Source: Sipunculus nudus (Eukaryota; Annelida; Sipuncula; Golfingiida; Sipunculidae). From it: a DNA stretch of 64,000 bases. The notes under the pieces were generated by a model, which worked only from the letters and a program-made list of their open reading frames with translations, ran no database searches and was not told where the DNA came from. The stretch covers positions 30,755,456-30,819,455 of the forward strand of contig CM049312.1 in assembly GCA_026874595.1 (NCBI GenBank), read 5' to 3'. A program made the translations under genes and the position numbers. This document shows positions 45,118-57,541 of the stretch, one piece after another; the first letter of the stretch is position 1; the number at the start of each line of letters is the position of its first letter.

Positions 45118-48100
45118 AGACTTCTAAACTAATATTCTCAATGTATTAAGGGGTAACGTTTTTACCAATGGCTAAATTACGGTAGTGAAGGTTAAACACA
45201 ATTAAAGGCAGAACGAAAACAAATAACAATAACACCCTTCTACTTTACCAAAATTAAAATAATAAATTTCGTCTTTGCATAAGTCTTTAAACGTGGCTTG
45301 GTAAAGGGAAGGACCCCCGAAGTTTATATTTAGGCAGGCGGGCAGAAACCACACTGCAGACCTCTGCGGAGAGAACTGTTTGCCATTCTACGAAGCACCA
45401 TATAGATGTCTTACAGATACATGGATAGAAGGCATGCAAGGAGTTGGCAAACTGAACGTAATAATTATGATAATGTACAGGAATAATATAATGTTCCATT
45501 GGCCAGATTTTAATCTTGATATGTTTCACATCTTGTACCATAAAATGTTATATGGTATTTTCTGACAAAATATCAGAATATTTACTCGGTCCCTCTTTCT
45601 TATTTCCCTCTAGAATAACAGAGGGTCAAAATTAACTTTTAATTCTGATGTGTATGAGATAAAAGATCCGAGGTTTATTTAATCCTTATGTTCTGTTTAC
45701 CCAGAAATGAACTGATGCACATTTTCATTAAGTTTTAACATCGGATAAGCTGGTTACGAAAAAAAGTATAAGCGCCATCATTTTACAATGTAAAATAGTA
45801 TGATTTCCTTTTTTATTAGAAATGTACTTTTTGTAAGAGAAGCTGATATATCTATGGGGTTTTTACTGTTAACATTTTGTTCATTCAGACAAGAAGATGT
45901 CGAATGAAGACGGGGGTTGTGAGACTCCGTGAGAGTAATGTATTTGTCATAAATCGAGAACCACATTAAAACCAGGTTAACCTGATATTACCTGGATTCT
46001 TAGTTGTCATCCTAGCTGGTGCTATCTTACACTCTGGACACAGCGCGTGACCTCCTGGTGACCTTCCAATCACACGCTGTGAGAAATAGCTGGATTCTTC
46101 AGGTTTGGCAGGGTGCCAAACACTCAGGCAGATGCGCTAGATAAAGTAAAATCTGATTGACTCTGCATTTAAACAAATCTGCAGAAAAAGCAGAAGAAAT
46201 GTGGTTTGCTTGGCTTGAAAACAAACTTGGCTGCGCCCTTGGCAAGCTCGGGTAGCACGGCAGCAGAGGAAATATGCAGACAGTGACCTCAGGCCACACA
46301 AGCGAGCCAGTATTAGAGACTGTGTTGACAGTTAACGATTGCATCGAGTGTATGCCAATGGAGGTGGAAAAGTCTGTGCTACCAACCGCTTTCCTCCGCT
46401 GTGCAAAGTGACCGGTACCTCGAAGAACATCCACTTGTGCTGGTGATACCTGCGATTTGATTGGTTAAATATTACGCGGGAATTCCACAGAGACAGCACC
46501 GCCTGGTGGTCAAATCTTACCGGCAACCGCGGTTTATTGCAGACGGTAGTGTAGCGAATAGCTGAGCAGAGCGTAACCGCTGCTTATGGAGCGTAGCGCT
46601 ATCTCAATTTATTAAATTTCCTAGCAAGCAATTTTTTATTTTAAAGTGTATAAAGTGAATAAAGTGTATCTTCGAGCATATGATCCTTTAGTACAATTTG
46701 TAGATTTGGGAGTTGTCGAAAAAAAAATATTCGGCTTTAAAATCAAACAAAAAAGTCCCATTCTTAAAACCTGACTGCTGTACTCCCCAATTTTCTCCAG
46801 ATCATTTCCCAGGGTCAAAATGTAGAGACGAAAAATGAGCACTGGCTTAACAGCTTTCCTCAAATTGTCCGTAAAAGCTCGAATACCTCCACTTAAACTC
46901 GCATGTCGCCAGCAGATTGTGGGGTCAAATGCAGAGTGAACACTTGGGAAACAGATCTGTTCTTAAATTCTCCGTATAAGCTTCAGTTCCTCCGCCTGTG
47001 CACGCTGTTTCATTAGTCACAAATACCAGGCGTCAGCAAGCTGGTTCATCGTAGGCTGCTTTGTGTACTTTTTACGGAATTTCGGGTGCTCTTTTCCATA
47101 TCATAACGTGCTCAAATACAAAGAAAACGGGGTTTACATCCCGTTAAGCCATCGATAAAGGGTATCATTAGTTTGTTTAATTTCCTTTGCGAAAGGGAGT
47201 TATATTTTATATTAAAAAAGGTGACCTGATGCTCATTGCCCATACAATTGTAAATAAGGGACAGGCATCCGCCGCTTGTTAAATATGGACTCTCCGAAAA
47301 GGAGGGCGAGGAATCGGGTCGGTCTCTTCTTTGTGTGCCTGAATGTACATAAATATGTATTAACGTATATACGACCTGTATCATAAATGTTACAGCATAT
47401 GTCCTTTTGGTAATTCTACACAAGGTAAGCCTTGGCACTCTGAGGATAGGCCCGGATATCTCGATTCTGTAATTTAACTGTTGTTCATGCTTCACTCCCC
47501 AGATGGCAGCAAATTAAGTGGAAAGGCATTGTATCAGTTGCGTGTGGCGTATGCTTTTAGTAAATAAAATATAGTATTATCGTGTCATGATATTTCCTCA
47601 CAGTTATTCATTTTGGTCACGTAAACATTGAGTTCCCCATCTTGTGATGTTGCAGTATTTGAGAGTATCCTTGGTTCTTTGGCTTTTTGTTAGGATTTTT
47701 CTCATAGCCGACTCTTTACGTTTCTCGAAGCGATATAGACACTAGTAAGGTCTTAGTGTCAGTTAAATATCTTTACATGTTTATTCATGTCCAGAAATCC
47801 AGTGAATCTCAAGGTCATTGTTATATCAAAATTATCATGAAAAAAATTGCGGTATCGTTCAGCGTAGATTAAAGTTGCATTTTAATGGCCCTGTCAAGCC
47901 CACGTATTGTGTAATGAAAACCACTTTTTCAATTTTCTGAGGAAGCATCAAATTCATCAATTGTTCATTGGTCAGTTACCAGATCAATTAATGATAAGGA
48001 AGGTGAACGTCTTATTTCAGCTAGATTTTAATTAAGAGTAAATTTAACCTATTATTTAATAAGAGTAGGGGTAGCGTAGTGTGTTTGAGTCAGAAACAGA

Positions 48101-49067
48101 AGTATATTCATTCCGCGAAATAACAAAACAATGTTTATGGTTACGTTGAAAGGACAACGTAACGGCCCTACTTTATGTCTGGCCCCCTAATATCTCTGAT
48201 GGGACGGGAATAATCTGGCTAGATAATATGGCTTCTCCTCATGTGAATACAGAATCGTTTGTGGTTTGTTATTAAACTGCAGAAATATTCATGGATTATG
48301 AAAGAAGCGACAAATCATTCAAGTAATCGATTAATAGGCACAGTATGAATAATTTTAAGGTCTTGTTCCATCAATATACAATTAAATTAACATTAAATAA
48401 CGCATTCCCCCACCCCCGATCAGATGTATCTGATTATGCTGCCATCTGGGGGCACATTGTTACACTAAATGTCAAACATTGGGGAAACGCTTCAAATTTA
48501 GTTTATTCGATACGAAACTGTTTACGTGTTTTACTATGGGTTGAACGTTTGTTCCCGAGGTAACCTTACACCTTAAAAGTCGTTTGATCTGATTTTCTTC
48601 AACATATAACAGCCGCCTTTTTATCAGAAACGAAGAACAAATGTTTAGATATTCTGCTGAGAGAGATGAAATCATCAATTTTGCTATGCTCAAAGCTTAT
48701 TGTACATTATAGAAATCCCACCGTAAAAGCAAATGCGATGATGGTCAGTTGCGTGCCACACGTCGTCCAAGGTGGGTGCCAAATATATTAAGAACAACGT
48801 TCCCCGTTAATGCAACCATTAAGCATAAGCTGTGCTAATCTGAATTCAGGCAGTCAGATACAGGATGTGAAACCAGAAGCAGGCTTTAGAGGCAACCGGA
48901 AAGTTTGCTTTGTGTAGCACGGTCGAATATGATTTAGGCTTGAAGAGACACTATGCGACATTGCATTGTGATTTAAGCTTGATTCGGCACTTTTGCATGT
49001 AGTCTCGTGATAAAGGCTTGATGAGCAGTGGCGTCAATTTTTCTTCCAGGGTGGGGGGATGACTTTG

Positions 49068-49069
<2 letters not shown>

Positions 49070-49115
<46 letters not shown>
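49070..49115. repeat. (TA)n microsatellite, left of solo LTR
   Basis: TA tract inside the hAT-type element. It resumes at 49853-49903 after the LTR-like insertion, and a further tract is at 49953-50014. Confidence 0.95.
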
Positions 49116-49118
<3 letters not shown>

Positions 49119-49849
49119 CAGAATATAAGTAAAATAATAAGTAAAACGTGTATTTGTGGATTAGATTTTAATGATTAATTGGGGAAGGAAATTTATACTA
49201 ATGTGTGTGCGGCTTATCGTGTCAAGCCAGATACGGGTCGCTCTGCCCCGAGGCTAGGGTATGACATTATGGTAGGTCGGCGCTTGGTACAGGAGTGTCT
49301 TCAAAAGGCAAATTAATTGCTTTAAGATCAGCCAGCGCTGTCTCTGATAGCCGGTCTTTGTCAGTGTCCGAGGCCACCTGGACCTTGTTAACATAGATTT
49401 AGTTACAGCCTCAGGGACGGTTTGATTTGGCCAATCGGAATAAGTTTAAAATAGTGACCATTTAACGGTCAGCCAATGGGAGATAATTTGAGTAGAGAAG
49501 CTGTAGAGCCAGCCGGGGAGAAAAAAAAAACAGGGGGGCAGTCCCTGGCTGGCGCTGGTAACATCAAGCCGCCAAGAACAAGTCAGCTAAATAGAGAACA
49601 GTTCAAGTAACGAACCGGGGACTCCTTATGTTATTTGTTTAACCAGAGAGATTGTTGAAATATTTCTTTGTACGGACAACGAGAATAAAGGATTAATAAT
49701 GTTTCTACAAGAGAATTCCTTGTCGATACAAAACTGACAGTCTATATAGCTGCCGCGCACTCCTTCCCCAGGACTGACCTAGACCGAAACCCGAGCCACT
49801 GGGGAAAATATGCAGCTAAATTAACATCAGAAGTAAGGACTAAGGAGTG

Positions 49850-49852
<3 letters not shown>
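49116..49852 (+). mobile_element. Solo-LTR-like sequence nested in the hAT element
   Basis: 737 bases starting TGTCAGAATATAAG and ending GGAGTGACA, a TG...CA element with short inverted ends TGTCA/TGACA, lying inside a TA tract so that any target duplication is masked. It contains an AATAAA (near 49684) in a plausible place. Length and ends fit a solo LTR of a Ty3-type element. No internal retroelement gene is present. Confidence 0.65.
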
Positions 49853-49905
<53 letters not shown>

Positions 49906-49949
49906 CACATATAATATATTACTTTTAAGCGTCTCTGAGTGACATATTC

Positions 49950-50014
<65 letters not shown>
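49853..50014. repeat. (TA)n microsatellites, right of solo LTR
   Basis: Two TA tracts (49853-49903 and 49953-50014) separated by about 50 bases of unique sequence. Confidence 0.95.
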
Positions 50015-50018
<4 letters not shown>

Positions 50019-50827
50019 CTATTATTATATATATTTATATATTTATACATATTTGTATATATAAACTTAATTTTATTTCAAATAATTATAATATTATAAT
50101 AGAAAATAAGTTATTTTGTGAATTCTAAGCAAGGTTTAGATATAACATTTTTTAGTAAATTCAAATTTTTCAATTCTACTTATTAATATATTTCATTTGC
50201 AATATTATAATATTATTCTATGAAAATTGAAAATTGAAGTTGAAAAATAAAACCCCCCCCTTGCCAAAAAAGGGGGGTATATATACCCCAAGCCCCGCCC
50301 CTATATTGACGCCCCTGTTGATGAGACACTTCAGGACGTGGCTTTGTGATTTAGGCTTGATGAGACACTTCGGGAAGTGGCATTTAGGCTTAATGAGACA
50401 CCTCGGGAGTGTCCTCGTGACTTAGGCTTGATCAGGCAAAGGGGGGGGGGGCAATCTAGGATCGCCATACTTAAAAAAGAGGCAAGAAAAGAAAATGGTC
50501 CTGAAAAGGAAGGGTCCAGGAAGTCAAATGTGGTCTGAATCGGCTTCTAGATCCTATATTTGTCAAGAGCTGCACATTATTCGTTGATTCTGGATTAACA
50601 TGATTACAGTTCGGTCAGAATCATAAGGAAATGTATATTTACATAATATATATTGATAAACAAAAAAAAAATTATATGGAGAAGAATGTCAACCTTTTTC
50701 TTATTCATAGTAAGATTTCCGTTTTTTCAACAGGAGACTAGACACGTTTGAAACACCTACAACAGCTGCTACTCCGATAGTTGTAAAAACGTTGTTTTAA
50801 CCCTATTTCCAATCCAAACCACCTTGG

Positions 50828-50829
<2 letters not shown>

Positions 50830-50896
<67 letters not shown>
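50830..50896. repeat. (TA)n microsatellite shared with copy A
   Basis: Orthologous to 23296-23348 but about 14 bases longer. Confidence 0.95.
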
Positions 50897-50898
<2 letters not shown>

Positions 50899-52286
50899 TC
50901 TACATACGTATACGTATTTTCGCGTACACACTACAGCAATGTTCCTGTCTCATGACGCAACCTTGAACATTTGTAAATTCCAGAAGAAATCTACTAATAT
51001 TTAGCCGACAGTGAAATTTCTACACAGATTGTGTAGCTGACAAATGATTGGTATCAGGTGAACTGTGTGTCATCCATCACAAGTTCAACAACCTCCTAAC
51101 AGCCCGTAATCTCGCAGTTCTCTCAGAGGCTTGACCTGTTCCGCACCACTGTCCCCTGTCCGTCGAGCAGCCTGGCTCAGCAATTCGACATTAACTATAA
51201 CAACCTGGCCCTCTGGGCAACATTTGTAATTTAAAGCTGACCCTAAAAAGGATAAATCAATATCAATCATGTCTCTCCCTACGTCCCTGCCCTCCCTGCC
51301 GTCCCTTGTCCGTTTATGTTTCTTTAACAGTACCGTCCTAACACAAACGGATATGCGCCCCGCTGGCGTGTTGATATAAACATATAAACAAACGATAGGA
51401 TTTTCACCGGTACACTAAAGATATCCGTCACGGTTTAACCGGTTGGCTTTAACAGACCTCTCTCAACTATGCGGATACAAATCGGTATTGACTAAATAAA
51501 TGAAATGAGATTCCTTATGCGCGGATCCGACAAATAAAAAAAATATGTATGTTACCGTGCAATTAAATATTAAAATGATCCAAAATGCATTCCGCATGCT
51601 TCGTTCCGTGTATAAACAGAATTTATGGCTTAATCTAGAAATGTGTTAAAATCATTTATACTTTTAGGAACAATACACCGTGTCTATCACATAATCGACA
51701 GCTGTTGGGCGACGAATGGAAATAAGTGTTCGGGTGCGGTATATCGTCAAAGAAAGATGATATTCGTTTATCTGATAGATATCTCAAACGAATTTAAACA
51801 AACTTTCCTATCTTTAAAGGCTTGTCTCCTGTGGGACCATTTGGAAGTTTTTTATTTGATTTAGTAAAATCTGCTAAGTTGCAACAGGTATTTAATAACA
51901 ATCACAATAATGGGGTGCGTAGGAACTTAGTTTTGTAATAAATGTAATACACTAGTGGTCGGTGTTGCAGATGAAAATTCTTAAAAATTTCACTCGAGTT
52001 TCTTCTGATTTTTTCCCGAAAAACATAATATTTAGTAATAAGTGCCCTGTACCACAATATGGACCTCTATTCTAGTAATGGTTGGGACAAGCCCTTACCA
52101 ATCATTGTGGTAATACATATTATAATTTTAACCGTTATTACAATAATAGTTGCAATACTTGGAGCTACCACTTATGTAATTCCAGTCATAATTGTAAGAA
52201 TGACCAACAGCCCCTTGTCTCACTGCTTCAGATGCAGTCTGTCTAAACCTACATGTTTAAATTTCAATATTTTTATATATTTATGT

Positions 52287-53106
52287 TGTTACGGAACCTA
52301 ATATAAACAGATCACGTATGCGTGATGAACACAAATTCTGTAACAGGGATAAACGAAAAATCAGATTATGTAACACTAGGCAGCGTGAAATGTCTAGGGG
52401 AATGAACAAAGAAGTCAATGTTTTTTTGTTAACAAATAAATAATTTATTCTTAAAACAACCCTAACATTACAATACACGTAATCAATACAATTATACAGT
52501 AAAACAGCGGTATAACAACAAATTAATACAATCACACAGAAAAAATAAACAATGTGCACAGTACCTGGTTACCAACACCGTCACAACGATAAGTTCTTTA
52601 AATGTATACTCTCGGAGAATTACAGTCCAGTGTAAAGCACTTGTAACAATTCAGAAATTAAACTGAAGTCTAAAGGCACAAAATCCAGGAGAAACTCTGA
52701 AGAAAATCTCTAATTGCCGCACACGTCGGATAAGGTCACAGAAACTGACACACGCTTTTGCGTCCGCTGGAAAATTTTCTCTGTTCTCTTCCCCCGGCTT
52801 CAAAACACAGCCCTTTATATACTCTTCACGCCAAGCCGAGAATTTTCCACCTCTACAACATTCAAAGAATAATACATTATACAAGGTAAGCACGCGTCAC
52901 AGGAATCATCTAGAAAAACATCGCTGTGTGTATCTCTACATACCAGGGTCATCACATGACCTCGGCCTGGCGTGAAAGCCCCTGACTAGCATGACAACGA
53001 GAGTTCTACCAGTACGGATTAAACATAAAGTGCAACAAGCGGCCCGGAGAGGGTGTAACCACACGAGTTACGCCCGCGCAACACAATAAAAGGAGCACCT
53101 GAAACA
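52287..53106 (-). mobile_element. Solo-LTR-like insertion in copy B
   Basis: 820 bases absent from copy A near 24829. Begins TGTTACGGAACC and ends CCTGAAACA. Flanks ATGT and GTGT are a 4-bp target duplication with one change; copy A has GTGT there. About 300 bases at its left end match the complement of about 59470-59783, so the family has at least two copies here in opposite orientation. The orientation is set by the AATAAA in the related copy at 59620. Open frames inside do not match between the two copies. Confidence 0.7.
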
Positions 53107-53632
53107 GTGTTCATTTAATTACCTGGATTATTCTGAATACCTCGCAATCCATCCATACCTCATTATTTATATCAATATTGAGATAATTAAAATAGTGACC
53201 GGGTCGTGCAACCATTACCGTAATAAAGGGTTACTATTCTTATTTTTTTATATCTAGCCGGGACTTTCACCTTACGTCTCAACAAGCAATTCCTCTCATT
53301 GCTCATCTTGAAATGCTTTTTAATTAATTTAAGTATTCTTGAACGTTGCAATTCATCCTTACGTCATTATTTATATCAGTAACGACATTAATTACAATAG
53401 TGACCTTTAAGACAATAGTGGTTCAATCACGGCCTTTCTGCCTGACTGGGCCCTTACACAGCTGCTAGTGTATATACACGTTGTTTATGTGAACGAGATA
53501 TTGAATATAAGAGATTTAACTTTACCAACAAAATTCTGGACTTACATTCATGTACTTCTATCCCTGTTTCTGCAAAGCTCCCCTCTTTTCAAGCCTGTAG
53601 CTATTCACCTACATATTTTGTAGAATTTAAGT

Positions 53633-53708
53633 GGTTTCTCGCTTACTTCACGTTGGTAATTCCTGTTCTCCTGGTTTCTCGCTTACTTCACGTTGGTAAT
53701 TCCTGTTC
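53633..53708. repeat. 40-bp tandem duplication unique to copy B
   Basis: GGTTTCTCGCTTACTTCACG and the following 20 bases occur twice at a 40-base step. Copy A (25355-25405) has one copy. Confidence 0.85.
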
Positions 53709-55540
53709 AGTAGAGTTTTTATAAAGACTTTGTGATAGATGTTTGAGCATGTTTATCTACAAGTTATAAGTAAACAGGGTACATGCGCCAATGTTGAAAA
53801 AAAACATGTAAGCTCAGGTGGTTGGTTGCATATATGTGCGGATGTTTAAATCGCACTGGTTAAAACAACTTTCCTTGCGAAGCTCTGGTTTGCCTGACTT
53901 GCCACCAGATATTCTTGTTGAATGTGTTTTGATTATTTTGGAGGGCTCCCACATATTATAAACACGTGGATATATTCAAATCGGCGTTTTCAGGCTTTTT
54001 TTATAGAAGAATTCAAAAGGGTTATTTTCTGTTAATAGACGTCGGACAACGGAATAGGTCCCCGTCAAAGTCTTAGGTAAAATTAGGGGTTGTAGTTTAC
54101 GAGTATAGGTATACGGATAAATATGTAGCCTAAACTGAATATAAAAATACAGGAGTTTGGGGACGGGCGTAAATAAAGATTAGGGTTTAAATATATACAG
54201 ATAAGGATGGAGTAATGTTACGTGATACAGAATATAGATAGAGAGGAATTAAACAGGCCTCCAACAGTGCATTTTTTTTTTCATACGATTTCTTACAAGC
54301 TGCAGCCACAACCTTACAAAATAGAAAAATATATTGCTATTAAATTTTTATATCATATAACACACTTGCCTATGAAAAAATATCAATATAGGTTCATCAT
54401 GAACTATACCTGATTCCATGACGGAAAAAAAAAATTCTGATTATTTCCCACAGAAAAAAAAACATGGGATTGTGTGATTTGTTAAAAAAAAAACTATAAG
54501 CACATCTATGAGCAATGTGAACTTGGTAGTGTCGTCATGCACAGGGAAAACCCCTGTGGCTGTAAATTCTAGTTCTCTTCAAAAGCTTAGTGTTTATGAC
54601 ACTGCCAGCCCCAAATATTCAGGGAAGAATATGGTAGATTAAGAAATTTCAAATTTTGTCTATGAAGTCACACTTTGCACCAGCCAATCACATAAGTCTC
54701 CGTTCTTGATGAAATGCTCCATACACATTTCACCGCCAGGAACTCAGGTTTACCTAACCTAAAAAAATACTACTTCAGGCCAGAACACATACATGGTGAC
54801 GATTAGACATATTCATATAATAGTTTACAAACATATTAAATATATATTCAGCGACATTGAATACTAAAAAGGTATAACTTTCAATTTTTAAACACGCGTT
54901 TACCGCAGGTGCAGGTTAAACTGATTTCGGGTTTCAAAGGCGCCTGCCTGGAAGTGTTCTGGAGTTTTTAAAATTTCAAGGTCAATTTGTTATGATTTTT
55001 GCCTCAATAACAGTTAGTTTGACAATCGGAGGGACAGGCCGAGGGCGACGGTGAAAAGCTATTATATCGCAGATAACATTCATTCAGCTGAACTTAAATA
55101 GTTACGGTTTATATTGAGACAGAAATCGGTACAGTATTTTCCAGAAAATTACGTACCTTTAGTGAAGTGTTGCTTGGGATTTTGATGCTATAAGGAAGCT
55201 GCAGGAGTAAGTGAATGCAGTTGGGTGTGAAAACAGATCAGTCAGTTAAAACTTTAAAGATGTATAAGAATAGGCTTGCCCCTTCTTTCCAACAAAGAAA
55301 AGGTGGGCGAGGGGATTCAAAGAAGGTGTGCCGAATGAAGCCCCCTCCAATAGTACATAGTTGCATAGTTATAAAACAGTAGTTTCCCTACTTTAGATTT
55401 CCTTTTGTTATTCAAGAAACCAAGATAGGCTGACAATAATGACGTTTCAATGATACAAATGGCGCATTCCATATCCCAAATGTCTTTGAAATGCATAAAC
55501 CAAAAAATATCGAGGAAAATAAGACAAAATTATATAATGA

Positions 55541-55731
55541 CTGGGGCGGATCCAGGATTTAGGAAATGGGGGGGGGGGGGACCAACCCAGGAGGACTAAA
55601 GAAAACCCTAAAAAAAGGTCCCCAGGTCTGGAAAAGGGGGGTCCAAGCCGCAAAATTTTGTTTGAAGCCCTTAAAAAAAAGGGGAGGGGGGGGGGTTCCG
55701 GAGCCCCTGGACCCCCCTTGATCCGCTTCTG
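55541..55731. mobile_element. 191-bp TIR element (MITE) in copy B
   Basis: Ends CTGGGGCGGATCCAGG and (complement of right end) CAGAAGCGGATCAAGG are inverted. AATGA flanks both sides (55536-55540, 55732-55736). Copy A has a single AAATGATTAA at the matching site near 27232. The interior is G-rich and C-rich homopolymers. hAT-like by its ends, but the duplication seen is 5 bp. Confidence 0.75.
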
Positions 55732-56211
55732 AATGATTAAAGGAATTATGCGGAAATGAAAACGAAATAAACTGTTAAGTTAGTTTCTAATAATAATATA
55801 AAAAATTATATACTTATATAGACTTTCATGGTGACTCCAGTAAAACCAACGGTCGAGTAATCGGAAAATCTTTCAGGAGAACCGTCTGGCAAATCAGGCA
55901 AAAATGAATCCCTGAATAAAGAAATGGTGAACATTAATGGTTTTCATTTACAATAATATAAAATATCTTTGACGGTCTGTACAGTGCTTTTTTCCTTTGT
56001 ATGACACAGGGATAGAGTGCGTAGGTTTATCGGCAGAATTATAGATTTATTTCTTTTTACATTACATTTACATTTTGGCCTTACTTTTATAATGCAAATT
56101 TAACTTTATATCATAATGCTGATAACGGCTACTTTGCTGATGATGGGTTTATTATACATTTCATTTAAGGATCTGTTTTAATATCATTTTCGGGGAGTGA
56201 CAGTTTTGGAT

Positions 56212-57533
56212 TTTCTTGTTATTATTAGGTGGGAGGGCATTTTTTACTTAACTAATATTGGTGGCACTAAATCCACCGTCGCACGCCTCAGAACTGAGTC
56301 TTCAATCTCAAAGTTACTGTAACTATGCCAAGTTTGCCCTTAGTGGGTAACATTCATTTTCGGTCCTATCGAAGCGCCCTCTAACAGAAACTACTTCAGT
56401 GTATCCGCTCGGACCATGCATAAACTCGGCCCGTGAAAAACCCGTTCCGATCTAATCCGGTCGAAGTCGCATAATCTTATTCAAGCGAACGGAAGGTTAA
56501 TATGCTAACTGATACAATGAGATCCTTGTCCTTAAAGTGTCATCCTTAGCCAGCCAGCATCTGACCAGCCCAATAAAAATTTCCTGTGCCTCCCCAATTA
56601 TTGTAAGATTTTCGGCATGGGTCTTACTCGCACCGCCCAGTGTACCGGCTCAGCAAAGTCGCCAACCATTTGACCAACGGGACCTATATCCATGGCATTA
56701 TTTAACAGCTATTCACTGTACCACTAGGAGTTATTAGAAGATACATCGATAGCCTAATGTTGATAAATTAATGTTCTTAACTCCAGCACCGAAGCTACAT
56801 GCCGCCAAATAACCAAACACGAAATCGAACCGCAAAAGATTATTTTATTCAAAGGGAGCTTGTATACATGTGAATTAAATAAAAAAAAACAGCAAATTCA
56901 TTCAGACTGCAATACGGAAATGAGTAAAAAAGAGCTTGCCCAACAAATAACCAGTTTATATCCTGAATGTGCCAAACTGCAATCTGGATCCCTGTAAACT
57001 TGCAAGTGTCAGCCAGCACTAGATATATCATCCAATAATTCTGAATTAATGATAAACATTATAGCCCGATAGAAACAAAGAATGCGCTAGAGGAGTCCCA
57101 TTTCGGGGAGTTTACGGCACCACCACATGTTTTTATGGCCCTCCGTGGGTTAAACTCGATGTTATTTTGGTGTCAACAGTCTCATATATATGAAAACCCG
57201 TTGGCTGTCCGCAATGGCAGATCCTTTAAAACACAAAAAATACAAAAAAAAATTGAAATCTTGAATAAAGCTAACCCTTTTATTGGCATGCTTAATGTTC
57301 CAGGTATACTGTGCAGCTTGAATGTTCATTAACATTCCGTGCACAAATGTTTACTTCTCTTAATTAGTTTTTACTATAACTTGAATGAAACATAAATTAT
57401 ATGGTTAGAGTGTTTATCCTACCTCCAGAAAGGGATGAGGTTATTGCAATCAAACCCCCATCCCCTATGTATATATGTGTTTAGGTATGTCTATTATGTA
57501 TACATAGTGTAGTTTTCTTATGTGTGCATGTTG
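56212..57533. other. Unassigned stretch right of copy B
   Basis: No homology to copy A beyond 56211. Short open frames at 56537-56737 (+) and 57135-57332 (+) have no signal, domain or splice support. I see no gene or repeat here. Confidence 0.5.
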
Positions 57534-57541
57534 GTGTTCAT

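Larger units (their letters stand above)
49026..50317. mobile_element. hAT-type non-autonomous element with exact 8-bp target duplication
   Basis: TTGATGAG flanks it on both sides (49018-49025 and 50318-50325). The ends are CAGTGGCGTCAAT and ATTGACGCCCCTG, inverted with one mismatch in 13. Copy A has the unoccupied site near 22749. An 8-bp duplication with CAG-starting TIRs is the hAT hallmark. The interior is TA microsatellites plus a nested LTR-like sequence and AT-rich DNA; no transposase. Confidence 0.92.
44932..56211. repeat. Segmental duplication copy B
   Basis: Collinear with 1-2630 plus 21375-28876, same orientation, with frequent substitutions and indels, so not recent. It lacks the 18.7 kb composite insertion at 47695 and the 1.1 kb insertion of copy A. 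It has extra DNA at 47029-47159, 49018-50325, 52283-53110 and 55541-55736. No conserved coding frame is evident. If 44907-44931 is a first exon, this block would be first-intron sequence. Confidence 0.88.

Noticed and set aside
52651-52893. 80-codon minus-strand frame in the LTR-like insertion
   Set aside because: Not preserved in the related sequence at 59470-59783 and too short for a retroelement gene.
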